This document shows, one piece after another, positions 48,675 through 56,498 of a stretch of DNA of 64,000 nucleotides. Source of the DNA: Candidatus Nomurabacteria bacterium (GTDB lineage Bacteria; Patescibacteria; Paceibacteria; UBA9973); NCBI GenBank assembly GCA_023267435.1, contig JAHFNH010000001.1, forward strand, positions 178,382 to 242,381. Reading direction: 5' to 3'. The first letter of the stretch is position 1. Each line of letters begins with the position of its first letter. The notes beneath the pieces were generated by a model. It did not search any database. It was given only the letters and a program-made list of their open reading frames with translations, and was not told where the DNA came from. A program made the translations under genes and the position numbers.

Positions 48675-51428
48675 ATGGAAGGATCATTTTTAGAGGAAAT
48701 GCCAAAATTCAAAACTCCGGAAGAGGAGCTCGGTTATTTGCGCGCGCATGTGGCGAAACGCGAACAAGAACTCATTAATGCCGGGCGTTTTGAGAGCGCT
48801 CAAGAAAATGCAGTTCAAGAAATAATTACTGAATACGAAAAAGTTCCGGTGAGTCAGGCTATTCATGAGCGCAATATAATAGAAAAAGAAGAGGCAGAAG
48901 AAGTTGTGCTCAGATTAAAACCAGAAACACACGATCGAGTGATGGAAGAACTTTTAGGTTTAGTTCTCACGAAAGGCATCAGAAATGCTTTGTCGGTAGT
49001 AGAAGCAATGAACAATCCGCATATTGATGACGATTTTCACCGATTGTTGATTCAATATTTAAAAACAGGACAAAAAGTGCCAGACTTGAAAGAAGGCACG
49101 CCTCTTTGGAAACAATTAAACATTACACTTTATGAAGTTACTTTGCCGGAGCAATCAGGCGAAGAGAAAAAAGGTTTCAAGGAATTCATTGGCGCGATGG
49201 AGCAGTTCTATGCCGGCATGCAGTCTATTTCTTCCGGACGCAACAATGAAGAAAGAAATTATTTTTCATTGGAAATAGCTTTAGGAAATCAAACCGACGA
49301 AGTTGTTGTTTATGTAGCTGTACCAAATAGCTTCGTTTCTCTTTTTGAAAAGCAGATTTTAGCTTTTTACCACGATGCGAAAGTAGTAGAAGTTGAGGAT
49401 GATTACAATGTTTTCACGGACAATGGTTTTTCTGCTGGAGCTTATGCTAAATTCTCCGAGCGTTCCGTATTACCTATTAAGACTTATGATGTGATAGACC
49501 ATGATCCGATGAATACTATTCTGAGTGTTTTCTCAAAATTAAAGTCGAGTGGCGAGGGCGCGGCAATACAATTCGTTATAGCTCCAGCGGGAGAAAAATA
49601 CATTAAAGAATTTCACCTTATTTTAGATGATGTGAAAGATGGAATGTCTGTGAAACATGCTGCGGATAATTTTTATAAATTCAATAAAGCCATTTTGAAA
49701 GCTTCGAAGGAATTATTTTTCGGAGTAAAAAAAGAAACAGAGAAAAAAGAAAAATACATTGCTGGCAGAAGTGCAGTAGATGAAGGCGCAGCGGAAAAAA
49801 TAGGCAATAAGCTAAAAAGTACCATTATGGAAGCCAATATTCGCCTCATCGCTTCAGCGGGAACAAAAGAAAGAGCGGATGCAATATTAAGAGAAATAGA
49901 ATCATCTTTCAATCAATTTACCGAAACAGCCAGCAACTCGATTATTTTTGAAAAAGTTCAAGGAAGCGAAGTGAAAGAATTTTTCCACGATTTTTCTTAT
50001 CGCGCTTTTTCGAAAAATAAATCTATGCCGATGAATTTAAAAGAGCTCGCATCCGTATTTCATTTTCCTATTGGTGTGGAAGGCATGGCACAATTGCGTG
50101 AAGCCAAGTCCGGTATTGCTCCCGCTCCTATGCAAATGGGCGGAGATGGGATTGTATTAGGTATAAATAGTTATCGCGGAAAAGACACTGAAATCCGCAT
50201 GGCGCGAGAAGACAGAGTGCGCCATATGTATGTCATCGGTCAGACGGGAACAGGTAAGACGAATATTTTGCTTAATATGATTACTCAGGACATTAAAAAT
50301 GGTGATGGATGTTGTTACATCGATCCGCACGGCACAGATATTCAAACCATACTTAGTCGTATTCCAAAAGAAAGAATAGATGATGTTATTTACTTCGATC
50401 CGGCTTATACAGCGCGACCAATGGGGCTCAATATGCTCGAGTATGATCCAAATTATCCTGAGCAAAAGACTTTCGTGGTCAATGAAATGATGGGTATTTT
50501 CAATAAGCTTTTCGATATGAAAGCTGGAGGCGGAGCGATGTTTGAACAATATTTTAGAAATAGCGCATTTCTGGTGATGGAAGATCCAGAATCAGGTTCG
50601 ACTTTGCTTGAAATTACCAGAGTTTTGGCGGATAAAGAATTTCGTGATTTAAAACTTTCTAGATGTAAGAATCCGATCATTAAGCAGTTTTGGGTTTCTG
50701 CGGAACAAACTTCCGGTGATCAATCTTTGGCAAACTTCGTGCCATATATTTCTTCAAAGTTTGATAACTTTATTTCCAACGACATTATGCGTCCAGTCGT
50801 ACTTCAGCAGAATTCAGTTTTCAATTTTAGAAAAATTATGGACGAGAAGAAAATTCTTTTGGTAAATCTTTCAAAAGGCAGACTCGGTGATATCAATGCG
50901 AACTTGATCGGTCTTGTACTGGTGGGTAAAATTCAAATGGCAGCGCTTTCCCGTGTGGATATGTTCGGCAAGCCTATGAATGATTTTTATCTTTATATTG
51001 ATGAGTTTCAAAATGTTACTACTGATTCTATTTCTTCAATTCTTTCGGAAGCTAGAAAATATAGATTGTCTCTCAATATTGCGCACCAATATATTGCTCA
51101 GTTGGATGAGGGAATTAAGAATGCAGTCTTTGGCAACGTCGGCTCGATGGCAATCTTCCGTGTCAGTCCTGAAGATGCAACTTTCTTAGAACCAAAATTC
51201 AAACCGGTATTTACTTCTCATGATATAACCAAGCTCGACAACTACAATGCTTACATGAGCATGTTGGTAAATGGCCAGCCGACCAAGCCTTTCAATTTAA
51301 AAACTTTAGCGCCTGAAAGAGGTAATCCAGAAATAATAGATAGTCTCAAAGAACTTTCATATCTAAAATACGGCCGTGATAGAGAAGAAGTAGAAGCTGA
51401 AATCATGGCTCGCTACTCCTCGATGTAA
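48675..51428 (+). CDS. HerA/VirD4-like (TraG/TraD-type) AAA ATPase with large N-terminal domain
   Basis: A 917-residue protein. Residues about 1-490 form a large non-catalytic region without clear membrane helices. The C-terminal P-loop ATPase has Walker A VIGQTGTGKTNILL (about 520-533), CCYIDPHGTDIQTIL, Walker B DFYLYIDEFQNV and the arginine-rich end RKYRLSLNIAHQY, as in type IV secretion coupling proteins and HerA-like DNA pumps. In CPR such ATPases may serve conjugation-like transfer or pilus systems, but no relaxase or other T4SS gene is near. TATAAT ends 7 nt before the ATG (leaderless). Confidence 0.82.
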   Translation: MEGSFLEEMPKFKTPEEELGYLRAHVAKREQELINAGRFESAQENAVQEIITEYEKVPVSQAIHERNIIEKEEAEEVVLRLKPETHDRVMEELLGLVLTKGIRNALSVVEAMNNPHIDDDFHRLLIQYLKTGQKVPDLKEGTPLWKQLNITLYEVTLPEQSGEEKKGFKEFIGAMEQFYAGMQSISSGRNNEERNYFSLEIALGNQTDEVVVYVAVPNSFVSLFEKQILAFYHDAKVVEVEDDYNVFTDNGFSAGAYAKFSERSVLPIKTYDVIDHDPMNTILSVFSKLKSSGEGAAIQFVIAPAGEKYIKEFHLILDDVKDGMSVKHAADNFYKFNKAILKASKELFFGVKKETEKKEKYIAGRSAVDEGAAEKIGNKLKSTIMEANIRLIASAGTKERADAILREIESSFNQFTETASNSIIFEKVQGSEVKEFFHDFSYRAFSKNKSMPMNLKELASVFHFPIGVEGMAQLREAKSGIAPAPMQMGGDGIVLGINSYRGKDTEIRMAREDRVRHMYVIGQTGTGKTNILLNMITQDIKNGDGCCYIDPHGTDIQTILSRIPKERIDDVIYFDPAYTARPMGLNMLEYDPNYPEQKTFVVNEMMGIFNKLFDMKAGGGAMFEQYFRNSAFLVMEDPESGSTLLEITRVLADKEFRDLKLSRCKNPIIKQFWVSAEQTSGDQSLANFVPYISSKFDNFISNDIMRPVVLQQNSVFNFRKIMDEKKILLVNLSKGRLGDINANLIGLVLVGKIQMAALSRVDMFGKPMNDFYLYIDEFQNVTTDSISSILSEARKYRLSLNIAHQYIAQLDEGIKNAVFGNVGSMAIFRVSPEDATFLEPKFKPVFTSHDITKLDNYNAYMSMLVNGQPTKPFNLKTLAPERGNPEIIDSLKELSYLKYGRDREEVEAEIMARYSSM

Positions 51429-51491
51429 TAGTTTGAGTAATTTTTCAAAACCTGCTAATATAGCGGTATTACAATTTTAATTTAATTTTTT

Positions 51492-51968
51492 ATGGCAAAA
51501 CCTAATGAAGAGAAATCCTTAATAATTATCAAGCCGGACGCAGTACAGCGTAACTTGGTTGGAGAAATGATAAGTCGTTTTGAAAGAAAAGGTCTTAAAC
51601 TCATCGGAATGAAAATGATGAGTATTGAGGACGCAATATTAGAAGAACATTATGCGCATATAAAAGACATGCCATTTTTCCCTGGTGTTCGAAACTACAT
51701 GAAAGCTTGTCCTGTAATAGTAATGGCAATCGAGGGTATCAATGCTGTGTCAGCTATTCGCTTGCTTGTAGGTCCAACAAAGGCATGGGAAGCAAATGCT
51801 GGTACTATTCGCGGTGATTTTTCTTTATCTAAACAGTCAAATCTTGTGCATGCTTCTGATTCTATTGAAAATGGAGAAGCAGAAATTAAAAGATTTTTTA
51901 AACACGAAGAATTGTTTAATTATTCAAAGATTGATACTGATTTTATTTACGCAGAACACAAAGAATAA
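51492..51968 (+). CDS. ndk: Nucleoside diphosphate kinase
   Basis: A 158-residue enzyme balancing NTP pools. It has the start SLIIIKPDAVQRNLVGEMIS, GPTKAWEANAGTIRGDFS and the active-site histidine in NLVHASDSIENGEAEI. Ends in an acidic tail about 15 residues longer than usual. It lies 63 bp after the ATPase gene and ends at its own terminator. Confidence 0.96.
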   Translation: MAKPNEEKSLIIIKPDAVQRNLVGEMISRFERKGLKLIGMKMMSIEDAILEEHYAHIKDMPFFPGVRNYMKACPVIVMAIEGINAVSAIRLLVGPTKAWEANAGTIRGDFSLSKQSNLVHASDSIENGEAEIKRFFKHEELFNYSKIDTDFIYAEHKE

Positions 51969-51972
51969 TTTT

Positions 51973-52010
51973 AAAAAATCCTCCGCCAGCTGGCGGAGGA
52001 TTTTTATTTT
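51973..52010 (+). terminator. Terminator of ndk
   Basis: AAAATCCTCCGCCA-GC-TGGCGGAGGATTTT followed by TATTTTG. Confidence 0.92.
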
Positions 52011-52099
52011 GTCAAACAAAATCAAACTTGTTTTTAAATTTTTTCTGTGGTTTTTTGAAAAGCTTGTTGCAGAAATATTTTAAGATAGTATACTTTTAG

Positions 52100-52225
52100 T
52101 AGGGTTATTTCCGATTATTACCTAGAACAATAAATTATGGGAGTCTCGATCGGGTAAGGCTTAGGCCTCACACGTCTGACACCCACTTAGCTTTACGCTA
52201 TGGTAATATATCGGAAATAGCCCTA
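52100..52225 (+). ncRNA. Unidentified structured RNA, 6S-like rod
   Basis: In the gap between ndk and the next gene. A 16-bp closing stem (52100-52115 with 52210-52225, one G-U) continues as a 7-bp stem (TATTACC/GGTAATA) and a 3-bp stem (TAG/CTA) with only single-base bulges. It encloses an asymmetric bubble and a GC-rich apical part (AAGGCTTAGGCCT mini-hairpin, then GACACCCACTTAG). The rod-plus-bubble layout recalls 6S RNA, though at about 126 nt it is short. It lacks the GGAAG loop of SRP RNA and is too small for RNase P RNA. A terminator follows. The strand is inferred from the terminator and flanking genes. Confidence 0.6.
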
Positions 52226-52230
52226 AAGAA

Positions 52231-52265
52231 GGATTCCGCGCATTCGTTTTGGGCGGATTTTTTCT
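52231..52265 (+). terminator. Terminator after the structured RNA
   Basis: TCCGC-(13-nt loop)-GCGGA stem followed by TTTTTTCTTC. Confidence 0.7.
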
Positions 52266-52279
52266 TCAATATAGACATA

Positions 52280-52684
52280 ATGCAAAATATTAATAAAGAA
52301 AAACTTTTAAAACGCATGTTATTCATGGTTTTTTTTGTTTTTGGGCTAAATTCTTTAGCAATGAAATTTTATTGGTATTCAATGATTTGGTGGTTTGATA
52401 TGCCGATGCATTTTTTAGGGGGATTTTTTGTCGGATTGGCTTGGATGTTTGTTTTTTTACCAAAAGATTTCACATATCAGGGTGGGTGGGGTAAATCAAT
52501 TTTTAAAATAATTTTAGGGGTTCTTTTAATAGGAGTTTTATGGGAGATATTTGAGATACTTGTTGATAAGACTATTTCTCAAAATCCTTTCAATACTTTA
52601 GACACTATCTCAGATATTTGTTTTGATGTGGCGGGCGGTTTTACTGCTATTTTCTATTTTCTAAAGAGAATTATGTCTGTTTAA
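52280..52684 (+). CDS. Multi-pass membrane protein (DUF2238-like)
   Basis: A 134-residue protein with four predicted membrane helices (MLFMVFFVFGLNSLAM; FLGGFFVGLAWMFVFL; IILGVLLIGVLWEIF; FDVAGGFTAIFYFL). Conserved-looking polar residues lie in membrane segments (WWFDMPMHFLGG; LWEIFEIL; DTISDICFD), a pattern seen in DUF2238/YjdF-type proteins. Function unknown. The stop overlaps the promoter region of the nuclease gene. Confidence 0.65.
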   Translation: MQNINKEKLLKRMLFMVFFVFGLNSLAMKFYWYSMIWWFDMPMHFLGGFFVGLAWMFVFLPKDFTYQGGWGKSIFKIILGVLLIGVLWEIFEILVDKTISQNPFNTLDTISDICFDVAGGFTAIFYFLKRIMSV

Positions 52685-52706
52685 AAAATTGCTGTATAAT
52701 GTATCT

Positions 52707-54071
52707 ATGGAGAAAATTGCAAAGATAACTTTTTGTGGGGGAACAGGTTCCGTAACAGGTGCAAACTTTTTACTTGAAGTTGAAGGAAAAAAAATATTAG
52801 TTGATTGCGGACTTACTCAAGGAACGAAATTAGCAGATGATATAAACTGGGATCCTTTTATTTATGATCCGAAAGAGATAGACATTCTTTTTATTACTCA
52901 TGGGCATATCGACCATTTGGGCCGTATTCCAAAACTTATTTATGATGGTTTTCGTGGAAAGATTTATTCAACTGCGCCGACCAAAGCTCTAGCAGCTCCA
53001 ATGCTCGAGGATACGATGGGTATACTTTCAAAAAATAGAGAACATAATTTGGATAAAATTTATACTGAAGAAAATATACAACTCGCTCTTTCTTTGTGGC
53101 AAGGATTTGAATATCATGAAAAAATACAAATTGTTGAAAATTTAGAAGTTTCTTTTCTAAACGCTGGACATATACTAGGATCCGCTATGGTTGAATTTAT
53201 TTACAACCGCAAGAAAATTCTTTTTACTGGAGACTTAGGAAATTCACCTTCACCTCTACTTCCTGATACTGAAAAAGTTACTGATGTGGATTATTTGATA
53301 ATGGAAAGCGTTTACGGTGATAGAAATCATGAAGCCAGAGAAGAAAGAAGAAAGTTTTTAGAAGAAGCAATTGAAGACAACTATAAAAGAAAAGGAACTC
53401 TAATTATTCCGACTTTTTCACTCGAACGTTCACAAGAGCTTTTATTTGAAATAGATGCTTTAGTGGAAGATCAGCGTATTCCTATCATGCCGATATTTCT
53501 TGATTCGCCTTTAGCTATAAGACTCACAGATGTTTTCAAGCAGTATAAAAGTTATTTCAATGAGAATGCTCAGAAAGCCATATCCGACGGCAAACATTTA
53601 TTTGATTTTCCTGGGCTTCATTCTACTTTACAATCAGAAGAATCAAGAAAGATTTTAACTGTACCCAATCCTAAAATAATTATTGCCGGTTCAGGGATGT
53701 CTTCGGGTGGCAGAGTAGTGCATCATGAAAAGAATTATTTGCCTGATCCCAACAATACGCTTTTACTTACGGGTTATCAGTCTGTGGGTACGATGGGACG
53801 TTTGATCGAAGAAGGCGTAAAAACAGTTCATATTTCCGGTGAAGATGTTATTGTCCGGGCACATATCGCAACCATTTCCGGATATTCTGGACACAAAGAT
53901 TCAGATCACTTGATTAATTTTGTGGAAGATATGGAAGATAGTTTGAAAAAAGTTTTTGTGGTTATGGGCGAACCAAAATCGTCATTGTTTTTAGTGCAGA
54001 AACTTAGAGACAATTTGGCAATTGATGCATCTGCTCCAGATCGAGGAGATAGTGTTTCGCTTGTTTGTTAA
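52707..54071 (+). CDS. Metallo-beta-lactamase/beta-CASP ribonuclease
   Basis: A 455-residue RNA nuclease of the CPSF73/Ysh1-like family. It has the HxHxDH metal motif (ITHGHIDHLGRIP, about residue 60), the NAGHILGSAMVEF metal His, the GDLGN Asp, the beta-CASP insert (about 205-370) and RVVHHEKNYLP with the C-terminal ISGYSGHKDSDHL His. It probably trims or degrades RNA. The ATG at 52707 is chosen since TATAAT (52695-52700) ends 6 nt before it, even though the frame is open from 52689. Confidence 0.92.
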   Translation: MEKIAKITFCGGTGSVTGANFLLEVEGKKILVDCGLTQGTKLADDINWDPFIYDPKEIDILFITHGHIDHLGRIPKLIYDGFRGKIYSTAPTKALAAPMLEDTMGILSKNREHNLDKIYTEENIQLALSLWQGFEYHEKIQIVENLEVSFLNAGHILGSAMVEFIYNRKKILFTGDLGNSPSPLLPDTEKVTDVDYLIMESVYGDRNHEAREERRKFLEEAIEDNYKRKGTLIIPTFSLERSQELLFEIDALVEDQRIPIMPIFLDSPLAIRLTDVFKQYKSYFNENAQKAISDGKHLFDFPGLHSTLQSEESRKILTVPNPKIIIAGSGMSSGGRVVHHEKNYLPDPNNTLLLTGYQSVGTMGRLIEEGVKTVHISGEDVIVRAHIATISGYSGHKDSDHLINFVEDMEDSLKKVFVVMGEPKSSLFLVQKLRDNLAIDASAPDRGDSVSLVC

Positions 54072-54101
54072 TTATTAATTTAATTTTATTTAAATAAATT
54101 T

Positions 54102-54704
54102 ATGGATATATTATCTTCAAACCCTTATGCAAAACATGGACACCGTCAGTTGAAACTTTGTGTTTCTGGCGCGGCGGAGACGGGTCATTGCGGTCCGAAT
54201 GCTTTACAAAAAGCCAAAGAACTTGGTGCTGAAATAGTGCGTCAGGGTGGCATTTTGGTAACAGGAGCGACGACTGGCTTTCCTCTTTGGTCAGCGATGG
54301 GAGCGAAAGAAGTGGGAGGTATTTCTATTGGACTTTCACCAGCAGCGACAGAGCAAGAACATGTAAGTGTTTACAAACTTCCTGTGGATTATATGGATAT
54401 TCTTATTTATACTGGTTTTGGTTTTCCAATGCGAGATATTTTATTGACTCGTTCGACTGATGCTGTATTTATTGGTTGTGGACGTATCGGTACTATTCAT
54501 GAATTTACTGTGGCTTTCGAAGATAGCAAGCCTATCGGAATACTGGAAGATGAAGGTTGGGAAATGGGTGATGAAATTAAAATGATTTTGGAGAAAGGTC
54601 ATCGGCCAAATGCAAAAATAGTTTTCGATTCTGATCCAAAAAAACTTGTTCAAAAAGTGATAGAATTGATTATGAAAGATAAAGTTGAAGAGTTTAAAAT
54701 ATAA
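54102..54704 (+). CDS. LOG-like Rossmann-fold nucleotide-binding protein
   Basis: A 200-residue SLOG-superfamily protein. It has the start LCVSGAAETGHCGPNAL and GGILVTGATTGFPLWSAMGA, then the LOG-type GCGRIGTIHEFTVAFEDSKP (canonical PGGxGTxxE). Some members are cytokinin-activating or nucleotide phosphoribohydrolases; others sense nucleotides. The altered PGG (GCGRIG) leaves catalysis uncertain. It follows the nuclease gene by 30 bp, likely on the same transcript, and ends at its own terminator. Confidence 0.82.
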   Translation: MDILSSNPYAKHGHRQLKLCVSGAAETGHCGPNALQKAKELGAEIVRQGGILVTGATTGFPLWSAMGAKEVGGISIGLSPAATEQEHVSVYKLPVDYMDILIYTGFGFPMRDILLTRSTDAVFIGCGRIGTIHEFTVAFEDSKPIGILEDEGWEMGDEIKMILEKGHRPNAKIVFDSDPKKLVQKVIELIMKDKVEEFKI

Positions 54705-54711
54705 AAAGTTT

Positions 54712-54745
54712 AAAAACCCTCCGCCAAACTGGCGGAGGGTTTTTA
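54712..54745 (+). terminator. Terminator of the LOG-like gene
   Basis: AAAACCCTCCGCCA-AAC-TGGCGGAGGGTTTT hairpin. Confidence 0.92.
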
Positions 54746-54747
54746 GT

Positions 54748-54776
54748 TTGACTTTTAACATAAATCATGCTAAAGT
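54748..54776 (+). promoter_or_regulatory. Promoter of the 54820 gene
   Basis: TTGACT (54748-54753), 17-nt spacer, TAAAGT (54771-54776) preceded by TGC; leader of about 37 nt. Confidence 0.65.
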
Positions 54777-54819
54777 TATAAAAAAGTTCATTAAGTAAAC
54801 CAAAAAACCATCCGGAAAA

Positions 54820-55311
54820 ATGAAAAAAATAGTTCGATCCTTTTTGTTCATAGCAGTAGCTGCTGTGGCAAATATTTCTTTTGCTCAAAATATGAGCGAT
54901 AGCATCCCATTTTACTCAGGAGTTCATCGTTATTCAGCAGAAGTAAAAAAAGAAATCAATCAAGATTCAGCTTTTGTTTATGTCAAAGTAATGCAAAACA
55001 CTTTTGATCCATTTGAAGTTAGAGATATTTTTCACTTAAAATTTGCTCAGGCTGCTTGCGCATTAGAAAAAATAAATGAAACTTCAAAAGTAAAAAAAGA
55101 GGGGATAATCATTGTCGATGAATATGGTCGAACAATTTATTTTCCAGTCTCGGCCTTAGAAGAGAATGGATATCTTTTATTGGAAGGTGGGGAAGTAAAA
55201 AGGGGAGTTTTTTATCCGTATATTATTAGTGCTAATAATGTATTTTACAAACAGGATAAAAACGAACCTGGCACGGTTATTCCGAACAAGAAGATTATTG
55301 ATTTTAAATAA
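54820..55311 (+). CDS. Exported hypothetical protein with Bacteroidota-style signal peptide
   Basis: A 163-residue exported protein. Its signal peptide (SFLFIAVAAVANISFAQ) is close to that of the thioredoxin-like gene at 32766, so the two were probably acquired from the same kind of donor. The mature part is a small alpha/beta domain with no motif that I recognise. It is an orphan cassette, with promoter and terminator of its own. Confidence 0.65.
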   Translation: MKKIVRSFLFIAVAAVANISFAQNMSDSIPFYSGVHRYSAEVKKEINQDSAFVYVKVMQNTFDPFEVRDIFHLKFAQAACALEKINETSKVKKEGIIIVDEYGRTIYFPVSALEENGYLLLEGGEVKRGVFYPYIISANNVFYKQDKNEPGTVIPNKKIIDFK

Positions 55312-55326
55312 TCAAATAAAGAAAAC

Positions 55327-55358
55327 AAAAAACACCTCGAGATTCGAGGTGTTTTTTA
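55327..55358. terminator. Terminator (54820 gene / rplT)
   Basis: AAAAACACCTCGA-GAT-TCGAGGTGTTTTTT, between converging genes. Confidence 0.9.
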
Positions 55359-55366
55359 AATTTATA

Positions 55367-55711
55367 TTATTTAACTTTCGCTAGGACTCTGGAGAAACTT
55401 TCTGGATTGTTTTCTGCAAGGTCAGCCAACATTTTTCTGTTTAACATTATCTTTTTCTTTCCTAGTTCACCGATAAGTTTGGAGTAAGACATTCCGAGCT
55501 CGCGTGATCCTGCGTTGATCTTGATATTCCAAAGTGTACGGTTGTGACCTTTTTTGTCTTTTCTGTGTGCGAAGGAATAATTTCCTGCGTGTAGAAGAGC
55601 TTCTTTGGCTTGTCTTTCCTTAGTGCTTCGTCCGTGACGAAAACCCTTGGTTTGCTTCAAGATACTTCTTCTTCTTTTTAATGCATGTACTCCCTTTTTT
55701 ACTCTTGTCAT
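55367..55711 (-). CDS. rplT: 50S ribosomal protein L20 (bL20)
   Basis: A 114-residue assembly protein. MTRVKKGVHALKRRRSILKQ, GFRHGRSTKERQAKEALLHA and the C-terminal LGMSYSKLIGELGKKKIMLNRKMLADLA are typical. It is the last gene of the infC-rpmI-rplT operon, which it autoregulates in other bacteria. Confidence 0.96.
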   Translation of the reverse strand: MTRVKKGVHALKRRRSILKQTKGFRHGRSTKERQAKEALLHAGNYSFAHRKDKKGHNRTLWNIKINAGSRELGMSYSKLIGELGKKKIMLNRKMLADLAENNPESFSRVLAKVK

Positions 55712-55734
55712 GGTTTTTTACTGTTATTTTTTAA

Positions 55735-55923
55735 TTATGCGAACGGCAACAAGTGACTCATCGGCTTGTTCTTGATTTTAAATTCTTGACCCTTGCGACC
55801 AGCTAATTGGGTTGTGCGTGACTGTTTGGCATTAAAGTGGTTGAAGCCTGGCTTGCGTCCAATGACCTTACCATTTTTGGTAACTTTTAATCTTTTTGAA
55901 AATGATTTGTTTGTTTTCATCAT
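55735..55923 (-). CDS. rpmI: 50S ribosomal protein L35 (bL35)
   Basis: A 62-residue basic protein, KTNKSFSKRLKVTKNGKVIG and GFNHFNAKQSRTTQLAG, matching L35. Middle gene of the infC operon, 9 bp after infC and 23 bp before rplT. Confidence 0.95.
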   Translation of the reverse strand: MMKTNKSFSKRLKVTKNGKVIGRKPGFNHFNAKQSRTTQLAGRKGQEFKIKNKPMSHLLPFA

Positions 55924-55932
55924 ATAATTTTA

Positions 55933-56439
55933 CTACTTTGCTTTTTCTATTGTTATAATCAAACCTTTTGGACCTCTTTTGTATGAATCTGAAACTTTGT
56001 AATCTTCGGTGATAAAGTGAAGTACTCTATCCAAGCGCTCTTTTAGGAATTTATCATCCATATATTTTGCGCGTCCGGAAAGGAAAAGTTCAACTTTTAT
56101 TCGGTGGCCTTCTTTTAACCATTTGGAAGCAGTTTTAGCTTTTAATTCTAAATCATGGTCACCGGTGCCTATCTTTACTTGGATCGACTTGGTTTCTGTG
56201 GGTTTAGCTCCAGCCTTTGCTTTCTTTAGTTTTTTACTAGCTTCATACTGATACTTGCCGAAGTCCATTATTTTCCCTATTGGAGGGTTTGCATTCGGGG
56301 ATATTTCAATCAAGTCCAAGCCTTTACTCTGTGCGAGTTCCAGCGCATCTTTAATGCTTAAAACTCCGAGGTTTTTATTTTCACTGTCTAAAACTCGTAA
56401 TTCTTTGGCTCTTATTTGGTTGTTTATTCTTTCACGCAA
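55933..56439 (-). CDS. infC: Translation initiation factor IF-3, rare start codon
   Basis: A 168-residue IF3, which keeps the 30S subunit free and checks the start codon. N-domain INNQIRAKELRVLDSENKNLG, linker KKLKKAKAGAKP and C-domain IGTGDHDLELKAKTASKWL are clear. There is no ATG near the start. The reading given begins at TTG (56439). Two in-frame ATT codons at 56454 and 56451 are alternatives, matching the AUU start used by infC elsewhere for autoregulation. The promoter (TTGACT-17-TATTAT, 56470-56498) lies inside the end of the upstream mutase gene. Confidence 0.93.
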   Translation of the reverse strand: MRERINNQIRAKELRVLDSENKNLGVLSIKDALELAQSKGLDLIEISPNANPPIGKIMDFGKYQYEASKKLKKAKAGAKPTETKSIQVKIGTGDHDLELKAKTASKWLKEGHRIKVELFLSGRAKYMDDKFLKERLDRVLHFITEDYKVSDSYKRGPKGLIITIEKAK

Positions 56440-56469
56440 TTGATCTAAAATAATGCTTTAGCTCTGAAG

Positions 56470-56498
56470 ATAATAGCTTATTGAGAGTTTAAAGTCAA
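56470..56498 (-). promoter_or_regulatory. Promoter of infC-rpmI-rplT
   Basis: Minus strand TTGACT (56493-56498), 17-nt spacer, TATTAT (56470-56475); predicted start near 56463, leaving only 9 nt before the upstream ATT codon or 24 nt before TTG. Confidence 0.65.

Noticed and set aside
52100..52225. SRP RNA or RNase P RNA for the structured RNA
   Set aside because: No GGAAG/GCAGC apical loop of SRP RNA, and far too short and without P4-type conserved sequence for RNase P RNA.
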